Source: an uncultured Clostridium sp. (GTDB lineage Bacteria; Bacillota; Clostridia; TANB77; CAG-508). From it: a stretch of 64,000 nucleotides of DNA. The position numbers and the translations under genes are program-made. Where the stretch lies: the NCBI GenBank assembly GCA_900553755.1, contig USEX01000002.1:19264-83263 (forward strand), written 5' to 3'. This document shows, piece after piece, positions 52,301 to 60,041 of the stretch (positions within the stretch are counted from its first letter, which is position 1; each line of letters opens with the position of its first letter). The notes under the pieces are model-generated. The model was not told where the DNA came from, did not search any database, and worked only from the letters and a program-made list of their open reading frames with translations.

Positions 52301-55300
52301 ATTATAATCAAAGCGTTCAGAAAAGTGTTGGGAATAAAACAAATAAGTATAGAAGATTCTTTCTTTGAATTAGGTGGAGATTCATTATCTGCAATTAGTA
52401 TTTGTACATATATTAATGAAACTTCTAATTTAAATATTAGTGTTAAAGATATTCTAGAAACTCCAATTATAAAAGATTTATCTGATTCTTTAGTACAGAA
52501 TACTACTTCTACAAATTTTGACAAAATCCAACATGTTGATGAAATGGAGCTTTATCCTACCTCTTCAGCACAGAAAAGAATATATTATGCTTGCAAAATG
52601 TCTACTGAAGACAGTTTAGTATATAATACCCCTGGAGCATTACTTATTAATAGTATTTTAGATGCTAAAAAAGTCCAAAACTGTTTTGAAGAAATAATAC
52701 AAAAACAACCTAGCTTCAGAACAATTTTTATATTAGATAATGGAGAATTAAAACAAAAAATCTTAGATAAAGTTAATTTCAATATTGAAACAAACAATAA
52801 TACCGAAAAGAATATTAATAATATTATAAATACTTTTTCAAAACCTTTTGATTTAGAAAAATCACCTTTATTAAGAGTTCAGTTATGTTATTTAGATAAT
52901 GAAAAAACTCTATTACTTTTTGATTCTCATCATATTGTTATGGACGGAACTTCTTTGCATATATTAATTGATGAATTTTGTAAATTATATAATGATGATA
53001 CTATTAGCCCACTATCTATAGATTACAAAGATTATTCAATATGGGAAAATTCATTAATATCATCAGATAAAATTAAAAATATAGAAAATTATTGGATAAA
53101 TAAATTTAAAGACTCAGAAATTCCTTCTTTAAATTTACCATACGACTATCCTAACCCAACAACACCATCTTTTGTTGGAAATAGATTAATTAAAAATTTA
53201 GATAATGAATTAATTAAAAAAATAAACATATTGGCAAATGAATTACAAGTTTCTCCTTATATGATTTTTATTTCTGCATATTTTATTTTATTATATAAAT
53301 ATACAGGTCAAAATGAGATAATTGTAGGAACGCCATTTGCAAACAGAAATATTTCAGAAACAAATAATATTATCGGAATGTTTGTAAATAATTTATGTGT
53401 TGATGCAAAAATAGATTCAAATATTTCTTTTGTGGAATTTTTAAATAATATAAAAGATCAAATTTTATCCGATATAGATAATGGATTTTATCCATATGAT
53501 TTATTAATAAAAAAATTAAATATTCCAAATAATACACAATTATTTAATACAATGTTTACATACCAAAATACTGCTAGCAATAAATTCATAATTAATGGAA
53601 CAGAAGCAAAATTAATTCCGGCTAATTTAAATATTGCTAAATTTAATTTAAGTTTTGAAATTAATCCAACTGAAAAATATTTTAATATTGAATATCGCAC
53701 AGATTTATTTAATCACAATTCTATTGAACGATTATTTAATCATTATATTAATATTTTAAATAACTTTTTAAATAATAAAAATATATTAATTAAAAATATA
53801 AATATGCTTGATAATTCAGAAGAAAAATATATATTAAATAATTTCAATAATAATAAATTAGATTTTCCTGAAAATTCAACTCTTGTTTCATTATTTAAAA
53901 ATATTGTTAAAACAAATGGGAATAAAATAGCAATTGAAACTGATAATGATAGTATAACTTATAACGAACTCGATAAAAAATCTACTGCATTAGCAAATAG
54001 ATTAATTTCTCAAGGTTTGAAACCTCATGAAGTAGTTGGCGTTTGTTTAAATCGTTCAATTGAGCTTTTAATAAGTATATGGGCTATTTTAAAAGCAAAT
54101 TGTATATATATGCCAATGTATGTTGGATACCCAGAAGATAGGCTATCTTATATGCTATTAAATAGTGATGCTAGCTTGCTAATTTCTAATACAAACTTAG
54201 CAAATAAAATTGAATTTACTAAGAAAAAAGAAATATTAGATAATTACAAAGATATAGCTGATTATTCAGAAGATTTAAATATAAAATATTCTCCTACTGA
54301 TCCTGCATATATTATTTATACATCTGGCTCTACAGGAAAACCTAAAGGAGTTATTATTAGTAATAAAAATTTAATTAATTTTATTTATAATTTTAATTAT
54401 TTATTTAATAATAAATTAAATAATAATGATACATTTCTTGCAGCAACAAATATATCTTTTGATGTAAGCATTTGGGAATTATTTTTACCAATATTAAATG
54501 GTTGTAAATTATTCCTTTATTCTGAAGAAATAATTAGAGATATAATAAAATATTGTAATAATATTATTAAATATAGAATTACTGGATTATATATTCCACC
54601 AAATATTCTTGATGATGTATATAATATTTTAAAAGACAGTGAAAATATTTATATAAATAAATTATTAGTTGGCGTTGAGCCTATAAAAAAATCTACATTA
54701 AATAATTATTTTAATTTAAATAAAGAATTACAAATTGTAAATGGATATGGCCCTACAGAAACTACTATTTGTAGTACCGCATTAAAATATGAATTAGATA
54801 ATTCTAATGATGATATTGTTTCGATAGGTCATCCTTTATCTAATAATAATGCTTATATTGTTAATGTAGATAAACAATTACAACCAATTGGAATTCCTGG
54901 AGAATTATATATAACTGGTGCTGGAATTGGTTTAGGCTATATTAATAACGACAAAGAAAATAGAAAAAATTATCTACAAAATATATATGATACAAGTAGC
55001 GATAGAATGTATAAAACTGGTGACCTTGCTTTGTGGTTACCAGATGGAAAAATAAAATTTATAGGAAGAAATGATTCACAAGTAAAAATATCTGGACACA
55101 GAATAGAATTAAGCGAAATTAATTCTATGATAATGAAATATCCAACTATAAATAAATCTTTCACTACAATTTATACTAAAAATTCAAAGAAATATATTGT
55201 AGCTTATTATACAAGTAATAAAGAAGTCCCAAAAACAGATTTGTTTGCATTTTTAAAAAATAAATTAGCTGATTATATGATTCCAACATTTTTAATGCAA

Positions 55301-56845
55301 ATTGATGAATTTCCTTTAACCGTTAACGGAAAAATTGATAAAGCAAATTTACCAACTTCGTTCATCGTTTCAAGGCCAAAATATATTGCCCCACGAAATG
55401 ATTTTGAAAAGAATTTAGCATTTATTTGGTCTAAATTATTAGGAATTAAAAAAATCGGAATAAATGATAATTTCTTTGAAATTGGCGGTGATTCACTTTT
55501 AGCAATAAAATTCCAACTTGAAGCTGTTAAATTAGGATTAAATATTTCGTACTCAGATATATTTACATATCCAACAATTAAACAATTATCAGAAAAAAAC
55601 AATGATACAAATAATTCAGTTGATATATCAAATTATGATTATACTAATATATCTAATTTATTAGAAAAAAATAATATAAAAGATATTAATAAAATAAATA
55701 AATTAAAATCAAATATTGGAAATATATTACTTATTGGAGCAACAGGATTTTTAGGCGCACATATTTTAGATGAATTTTTGAAAACTCACACCGGAGTTGC
55801 TTATTGTTTAATTAGAGAAAAATCATTAACCTCTCCAAAAGAAAGGCTAAAAGATACTTTAAACTTTTATTTTGGAAAAAAATATGATGATTATTTTGAT
55901 AAGAGAATTATTGTAATTACTGGAGATATAACAAATGCGAAATTTACATTGTCTGAAAGTGAACTACAATATTTAGCTCAAAATATAACTACAATTATTG
56001 ATTCTGCCGCTTTAGTAAAGCACTTCGGTAGCTACCAACATTTTTATGATATAAATGTTAATGGAACTAATAATATTATAAATTTTGCCCATAAATATAA
56101 TAAAAAATTATATTATATTTCTACATTAAGTGTTTCAGGAAATAGTTTTGACGAAACAAAAGAAATTCAAAAATTTGATGAAACAAACTTTTATATTGGT
56201 CAAGATTTTAGTAATGTATATATTCACACTAAATTTGAAGCAGAAAAATTAATTTTGGAAAAAATTCAAAGTGGCTTAGATGCTTGCATATTGAGAATTG
56301 GAAATATTACAAATAGATATTCTGACGGAGTATTCCAAATAAATGTAAGCGAAAATGCTTTTGTAAACAGGTTAAAATCATTATTAGCAATGCAAGTAAT
56401 TCCAGAAAAATTATTAGAGCATTCTGTTGAATTTACCCCAGTAGATACCTGTGCTCAAGCAATAATAAAAATTGCAGATTCAAATCCAGAGTTTACTGTA
56501 TTCCATTTATTTGATGATAATACAATAACTTGCAAAAAACTTTTGGAAATATTAAATTCAATTGGAATAAATATAAAGCCTGTATCTGATGAAGAATTTA
56601 AAAATAGTATTAATACATTTTTAAATAATAATAGTCTATCAGATAATATATCTGGAATTATCACTGATTTAGATGATAATAAATCTTTAAATCTAATTTC
56701 AAATGTTATTCCTGTTTCAGACTTTTCTAAAAAATATTTAAACATTATTGACTTTAATTGGCCAATGATTGATAATAATTATATTAAAAAATATATTAAT
56801 TATTTTATAAACATAAGATATTTTAATGGAGGAAAAAATGACTAG
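49397..56845 (+). CDS. Two-module nonribosomal peptide synthetase with terminal reductase (C-A-T-C-A-T-R)
   Basis: This 2482-residue NRPS assembles a dipeptide and releases it by NAD(P)H-dependent reduction. C1 is near residues 1-430, with 'HHLLADS' at 132 (Ser replaces the usual last Gly). A1 is about 455-945 ('YTSGSTGKPKG', 'GRMDKQVKLRGFRVELGE'); T1 has 'LGGDSLSAI' with Ser 996. C2 has canonical 'HHIVMDG' at 1178. A2 is about 1505-1980; T2 has 'IGGDSLLAI' with Ser near 2033. The reductase (2110-2482) has 'LIGATGFLGAHI', 'STLSVSG' and YxxxK 'YIHTK' near 2275. A1 gives the specificity code DFWNIGMVHK, the known threonine code. A2 reads DVWYLGGICK, unassigned. A leading C domain suggests N-acylation. 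Known clostridial relatives make dipeptide aldehydes. No phosphopantetheinyl transferase gene is in the window. Confidence 0.93.
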   Translation: MNKVLYDLTNPQKNIWITEQYYNGNPINNICGTVYIKEKLDFQKLVHSVNILINTHDNFKIKISTTENTVKQYFVNDLNYTADIVDIANEDELTSYEDNFAKQILSISDNQLFEIKIFRFPNSHGGVIVKMHHLLADSWTFGLICKQIVDTYYKLIHDIEIPENTYSYKDYIDKELQYMKSDSFIKDQEYWNNLFTTVPELATIPSTSYRKVSKVSCSANRKEFNIPKNIMDQINKFCKTYKISVYNFFMSIFSIYLSRVSNLDNLVIGTPILNRTSFSDKNTNGMFVSTVPFLINIENNSSFYEFTQKISKDSLSMLRHQRYPYQKLLEDLRQKDSSLPNLYSVILSYQITRTVNEYMDCATHWTFNGTVADDLQIHIVDYSNSGSLNILYDYSVPKYCDRDIVDTHNRILFMIEQILANEAIPVKDIEIVTEDEKNELLYKINKPNIGFPKNKTIVDLFEEQANVTPNNIAVSFNDESLTYGDLNKKANQLARYLLNNGVKKGNVIGIRVDKSFEMIVGILAIIKAGCTYLPINISYPQERVEYMLSDSGAKFLLTVDSMVDAIITTIPKLCIDLNKTNIYSLDSTNLGISISPEDLIYIIYTSGSTGKPKGAMLCHRNVVRLFKNDSPLYDFGENDVWTMFHSVAFDFSVWEMYGALLFGGRLVLVPDKVAKDANLFLDLLRKEHVTVLNQTPTYFYNLLATESERADNNLSIRYIIFGGEALKPKLIQKWIIKYPTTKLINMYGITETTVHVTFKELTEKDLKSNVSNIGKPIPTLEVLILDKNLHMLPYGVPGEMCVLGQGVFKGYLNREDLNAQKLIPNSYYGETLYHSGDLAILHKDGNLEYLGRMDKQVKLRGFRVELGEIEELILKNENIKTCIVAKKVNKNNRDILCAYYTKSANINIDSIKKSLQVDLPYYMIPQYFIEIDKVPMNINGKVDINSLPIPDEVYHDKEIIKARNQIDNIIIKAFRKVLGIKQISIEDSFFELGGDSLSAISICTYINETSNLNISVKDILETPIIKDLSDSLVQNTTSTNFDKIQHVDEMELYPTSSAQKRIYYACKMSTEDSLVYNTPGALLINSILDAKKVQNCFEEIIQKQPSFRTIFILDNGELKQKILDKVNFNIETNNNTEKNINNIINTFSKPFDLEKSPLLRVQLCYLDNEKTLLLFDSHHIVMDGTSLHILIDEFCKLYNDDTISPLSIDYKDYSIWENSLISSDKIKNIENYWINKFKDSEIPSLNLPYDYPNPTTPSFVGNRLIKNLDNELIKKINILANELQVSPYMIFISAYFILLYKYTGQNEIIVGTPFANRNISETNNIIGMFVNNLCVDAKIDSNISFVEFLNNIKDQILSDIDNGFYPYDLLIKKLNIPNNTQLFNTMFTYQNTASNKFIINGTEAKLIPANLNIAKFNLSFEINPTEKYFNIEYRTDLFNHNSIERLFNHYINILNNFLNNKNILIKNINMLDNSEEKYILNNFNNNKLDFPENSTLVSLFKNIVKTNGNKIAIETDNDSITYNELDKKSTALANRLISQGLKPHEVVGVCLNRSIELLISIWAILKANCIYMPMYVGYPEDRLSYMLLNSDASLLISNTNLANKIEFTKKKEILDNYKDIADYSEDLNIKYSPTDPAYIIYTSGSTGKPKGVIISNKNLINFIYNFNYLFNNKLNNNDTFLAATNISFDVSIWELFLPILNGCKLFLYSEEIIRDIIKYCNNIIKYRITGLYIPPNILDDVYNILKDSENIYINKLLVGVEPIKKSTLNNYFNLNKELQIVNGYGPTETTICSTALKYELDNSNDDIVSIGHPLSNNNAYIVNVDKQLQPIGIPGELYITGAGIGLGYINNDKENRKNYLQNIYDTSSDRMYKTGDLALWLPDGKIKFIGRNDSQVKISGHRIELSEINSMIMKYPTINKSFTTIYTKNSKKYIVAYYTSNKEVPKTDLFAFLKNKLADYMIPTFLMQIDEFPLTVNGKIDKANLPTSFIVSRPKYIAPRNDFEKNLAFIWSKLLGIKKIGINDNFFEIGGDSLLAIKFQLEAVKLGLNISYSDIFTYPTIKQLSEKNNDTNNSVDISNYDYTNISNLLEKNNIKDINKINKLKSNIGNILLIGATGFLGAHILDEFLKTHTGVAYCLIREKSLTSPKERLKDTLNFYFGKKYDDYFDKRIIVITGDITNAKFTLSESELQYLAQNITTIIDSAALVKHFGSYQHFYDINVNGTNNIINFAHKYNKKLYYISTLSVSGNSFDETKEIQKFDETNFYIGQDFSNVYIHTKFEAEKLILEKIQSGLDACILRIGNITNRYSDGVFQINVSENAFVNRLKSLLAMQVIPEKLLEHSVEFTPVDTCAQAIIKIADSNPEFTVFHLFDDNTITCKKLLEILNSIGINIKPVSDEEFKNSINTFLNNNSLSDNISGIITDLDDNKSLNLISNVIPVSDFSKKYLNIIDFNWPMIDNNYIKKYINYFINIRYFNGGKND

Positions 56846-58652
56846 TCTTAATATAACATTAATTATACTAATTATTGCTGCATTCGTTAATGTATTTTTG
56901 CTATTTTTAATATTCAAAAATACAAATAAAAATCAACTTCAAAAAGCATTTTCTTTAAGTTTATTTTGCACATTAATCTGTTTAACAGGGTTGATAGCAC
57001 AAATTTTGCTATCAACTCCATTAAATATACAACCAGTTTATTTTGATTATTTTGTTTATATTGGAACATGCTTTTTACCAGTAGGAATATTATTAACAGG
57101 AAAAATATTATTAAAAACTAAAATTAAATTTTCAAAAAAATATTTACTTTTAACAATAATTCCAATATTATCATTAATTATACTTTGGACAAATAATTAT
57201 CATCATCTTTTTTACCAATCTTATTCTATAAATATTAATGACTGTATTTATGGAAAATATAAAATAATTCATGATATTTATTCATATTTATTATTATTTA
57301 TTGGAATTTTTTATTTATTAAAAGCTACAAGCAGAAATTCTGGATTTTTCTCAAAACAATCTTTATTTATTGTTTTAGGAATTAGTATTCCTGTTATCAC
57401 AAATTTATTAGGTACTCTTAATATTATACCTATGACAATTTATACAACACCAATTACTTTCATGATTGCATTAGCATTTTTTGCATTAGCAATATTTAAA
57501 TTTAAATTTTTAGGTGTAGCTCCTATAGCTTTACGAACTATCGTAAATAAAATGTCTGATAGTTTCGTTGTATTAAATGAAGATTTTTGTGTTACAGATT
57601 TTAATTCTACATTTTTAAAAACATTACATTTAAAAGATACTGATATTCGTGAAAAAAATATAATAGAGTTTTTTAAATCACACAAACGATATAATATTAA
57701 TATAAAAAAATTACAATCGTCATTACAAAAAGTAAGAGATTCCAACAAAGCAGTTTCTTTTGAGCATCATGTAAAAAATTTAGATAAATATTTTACTATT
57801 GAAATAAATACAATATATGAACAAGATGCATATTTAGGAATTCTTATGCTATTTAAAGACATTACACAACACAAAAAAGACTTAGAAACTATAAGAAACA
57901 ATCAAGACATGTTAATGGAAAAAGAACGTCTAGCATCTCTAGGTCAATTAATTGGTGGAATATCACACAACTTGAAAACACCAATAATGTCAATTTCTGG
58001 TGCTGCAGAAGGGTTAACAGATTTAATAAAAGAATATGAATTATCTATCGGAGATCCAGAAGTAACAGTTGAAGATCATCACGCAATAGCAAATGACATG
58101 AAAGAATGGATATCTAAGATACATTCTTATACATCTTATATGTCAGATATTATTACAGCCGTTAAAGGTCAAGCTGTTGCTCTATCAGAAAACGAATCAG
58201 ATATTTTCACGATTGATGAATTATTTAAAAGAGTTAATATTTTAATGAAACATGAAATAAGCAATGCTTCTTTAACTCTTATAACAAACATTGACGTACC
58301 TTCTACAACAAAATTGCACGGAGATGTAAATAGCCTTGTTCAAGTTGTAAATAATTTAATAACAAATGCTATACAATCTTATGAAACAACTAAAGGTCAA
58401 ACAATATCATTATCAGCAAAAATAGAAAATAATAATATTATTATATCTGTAGCAGATACTGGATGTGGTATGCCTCAGGACGTTCAAGATAAATTATTTA
58501 AATCTATGATTACAACTAAAGGTAAAAATGGAACCGGTCTTGGTATGTTTATGTCATACTCAACAATAAAAGGACATTTTAATGGTGATATAACATTTCA
58601 ATCAGAAATTGGAAAAGGAACCACATTTAATGTAATAATTCCTTTACCATAG
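56838..58652 (+). CDS. Membrane sensor histidine kinase (7TM-type N-terminus, PAS)
   Basis: This kinase has about 604 residues. The N-terminal 225 residues contain seven or so helices of the histidine-kinase 7TM sensor type, beginning 'SLNITLIILIIAAFVNVFLL'. A PAS-like domain follows (about 235-345, 'SDSFVVLNEDFCVTDFNSTF'). The transmitter has the H-box 'GGISHNLKTPIMS', N-box 'VVNNLITNAIQSY', G1 'DTGCGMP' and G2 'GTGLGMFMSY'. The ATG at 56838 sits behind GGAGG and overlaps the NRPS stop by 8 bp, so it is translationally coupled to the NRPS. Its partner is probably the HD-GYP regulator downstream. The ligand is unknown. Confidence 0.9.
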   Translation: MTSLNITLIILIIAAFVNVFLLFLIFKNTNKNQLQKAFSLSLFCTLICLTGLIAQILLSTPLNIQPVYFDYFVYIGTCFLPVGILLTGKILLKTKIKFSKKYLLLTIIPILSLIILWTNNYHHLFYQSYSININDCIYGKYKIIHDIYSYLLLFIGIFYLLKATSRNSGFFSKQSLFIVLGISIPVITNLLGTLNIIPMTIYTTPITFMIALAFFALAIFKFKFLGVAPIALRTIVNKMSDSFVVLNEDFCVTDFNSTFLKTLHLKDTDIREKNIIEFFKSHKRYNINIKKLQSSLQKVRDSNKAVSFEHHVKNLDKYFTIEINTIYEQDAYLGILMLFKDITQHKKDLETIRNNQDMLMEKERLASLGQLIGGISHNLKTPIMSISGAAEGLTDLIKEYELSIGDPEVTVEDHHAIANDMKEWISKIHSYTSYMSDIITAVKGQAVALSENESDIFTIDELFKRVNILMKHEISNASLTLITNIDVPSTTKLHGDVNSLVQVVNNLITNAIQSYETTKGQTISLSAKIENNNIIISVADTGCGMPQDVQDKLFKSMITTKGKNGTGLGMFMSYSTIKGHFNGDITFQSEIGKGTTFNVIIPLP

Positions 58653-58686
58653 GATTTATCTTTGAATACTATTTTATTTATAGGTT

Positions 58687-58734
58687 AAAAGCAGGAAAAT
58701 TTAAATTAAAAACTTAATTTATTTTCTTGCTTTT
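58687..58734 (+). terminator. Terminator of the NRPS-kinase operon
   Basis: AAAAGCAGGAAAAT pairs with ATTTTCTTGCTTTT (one G-T) and the inner AAATT/AATTT lengthens the stem; TTTTTT follows. It overlaps the -35 of the next promoter. Confidence 0.8.
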
Positions 58735-58755
58735 TTCGACTTTTATTATTATAAT
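58727..58755 (+). promoter_or_regulatory. Predicted promoter of the HD-GYP response regulator gene
   Basis: TTGCTT (58727-58732), a 17-bp spacer and TATAAT (58750-58755), 60 bp before the start. Confidence 0.6.
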
Positions 58756-58814
58756 GTGGATATAGAATAGTATTTTCTAAAATCATAATAATTCTCAGAA
58801 AGGATACACATACT

Positions 58815-59868
58815 ATGAGAAAAAACATGGCAGTACAAGAGTCAAATGGTTACAAAGTCATTGTCGTTGACGATGAGCAGGGAATCGTTGACTCTTTATC
58901 TATTTTTTTAAAACGTTCTGGTTATGATTTTACTGGCGTTACAAATCCATTAGAAGCAATTGAACTTGTTCGAAATAATCACTATGATTTAATGATTTTA
59001 GACTTCATGATGGATCCTATTCATGGAGATGAAGTAGTTGAAGAAATCAGAAAATTTAATAAGGATTTATATATTCTTTTGTTAACAGGTCATAAAGACT
59101 TAGCTCCTCCATTAGAAACCATTAAAAGATTAGATATTCAAGGATACTGTGAGAAGAGCGATAAATTTGACCAATTATTATTATTAATTGAATCTGGTAT
59201 AAAATCTATTGAGCAAATGAATACTATTAAGAAAATTAATAATGAATTAAAAGATAAAAAGGATGAGCTTGAAAAGGCATATTTAGATACCATTGGAATT
59301 TTACGTTACACAGTTGAAGCTAAAGACCCTTATACACGTGGTCACTCTGACAGAGTTTCTGAATTTTCCGTATTAATTGGAAAAAAACTTGGCTTAGATG
59401 AACATACTTTACATATTTTAAAAATTCGGTGGTTTATTCCACGACATTGGAAAAATTGGTATACCTGATAGTATTTTATTAAAAGATTCAAAATTAAATG
59501 ATGATGAATATTCGCAAATAAAAAATCATCCTACAATTGGAGCTCATATGCTAGGAGATGCAGACATATTTAAAGATATTATTCCAATTGTAAAATATCA
59601 TCATGAAAGATATGATGGCAAAGGCTATCCATCACAATTAGCTGGCGAGGATATACCTTTTATTGCCAGAATAGCAGCAGTTGCTGATACTTTCGATGCA
59701 ATGACTTCAAAAAGAACATACAGAAATGCATTGCCTTTAGATGTGGTAATTGATGAATTTAAAAGATGTTCTGGAACTCAATTTGATCCAAAAATAGCAG
59801 AAGTATTTTTAGATATTTTAAATAATAATTATGATGATGTTTTAAAAATACAAGAAAAATATAAATAA
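58815..59868 (+). pseudogene. Response regulator with HD-GYP domain, interrupted by one frameshift
   Basis: The receiver domain (residues 10-130: 'VIVVDDEQG', phosphorylation Asp in 'LMILDFMMDP', 'LLLTGH', Lys in 'YCEKSDK') is followed by a coiled linker and an HD-GYP phosphodiesterase domain that would break down cyclic di-GMP. The frame is lost at 59427: reading the extra C out gives the expected 'GGLFHDIGKIGIPD' with the metal-binding HD, then 'HHERYDGKGYP'. Without the correction the product stops at 59468, 217 residues long, lacking the catalytic part. All domain motifs are otherwise intact, so the shift is either recent or a sequencing/assembly error. Adjacent to the sensor kinase, on its own promoter. 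Confidence 0.85.
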
Positions 59869-59883
59869 AAAATAATTAATAAA

Positions 59884-59911
59884 AAATTGTTTATAATTAC
59901 ATAAACAATTT
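59884..59911 (+). terminator. Terminator after the HD-GYP gene
   Basis: AAATTGTTTAT and ATAAACAATTT arms around a 6-nt loop, followed by TTTATTTTTT. Confidence 0.75.
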
Positions 59912-60041
59912 TTTATTTTTTAATTTATTTTATTTAATTATTTTTTTATTTATTTTTAATTTAATTATTATTTAATTTATTTTCTATTTTTATTTTAAAT
60001 TATTTTTTATTATTTATTTTTATAATATTTTTATAAATTAA
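59912..60041. other. Almost pure A/T spacer
   Basis: 130 bp with a single C and no G between two convergent genes. No gene or motif is supportable. It may serve as a termination or unwinding region. Confidence 0.7.

Noticed and set aside
59412..59430. Programmed ribosomal frameshift at the T TTA AAA heptamer before the HD-GYP break
   Set aside because: A -1 slip there gives the wrong frame; the HD-GYP part needs +1 (or -2). No stop-codon-based +1 site or stimulatory structure was seen.
49397..59868. Horizontal transfer of the whole NRPS locus as an island
   Set aside because: No integrase, att repeat or tRNA borders it; A/T richness is similar to surrounding genes apart from the shift within the NRPS.
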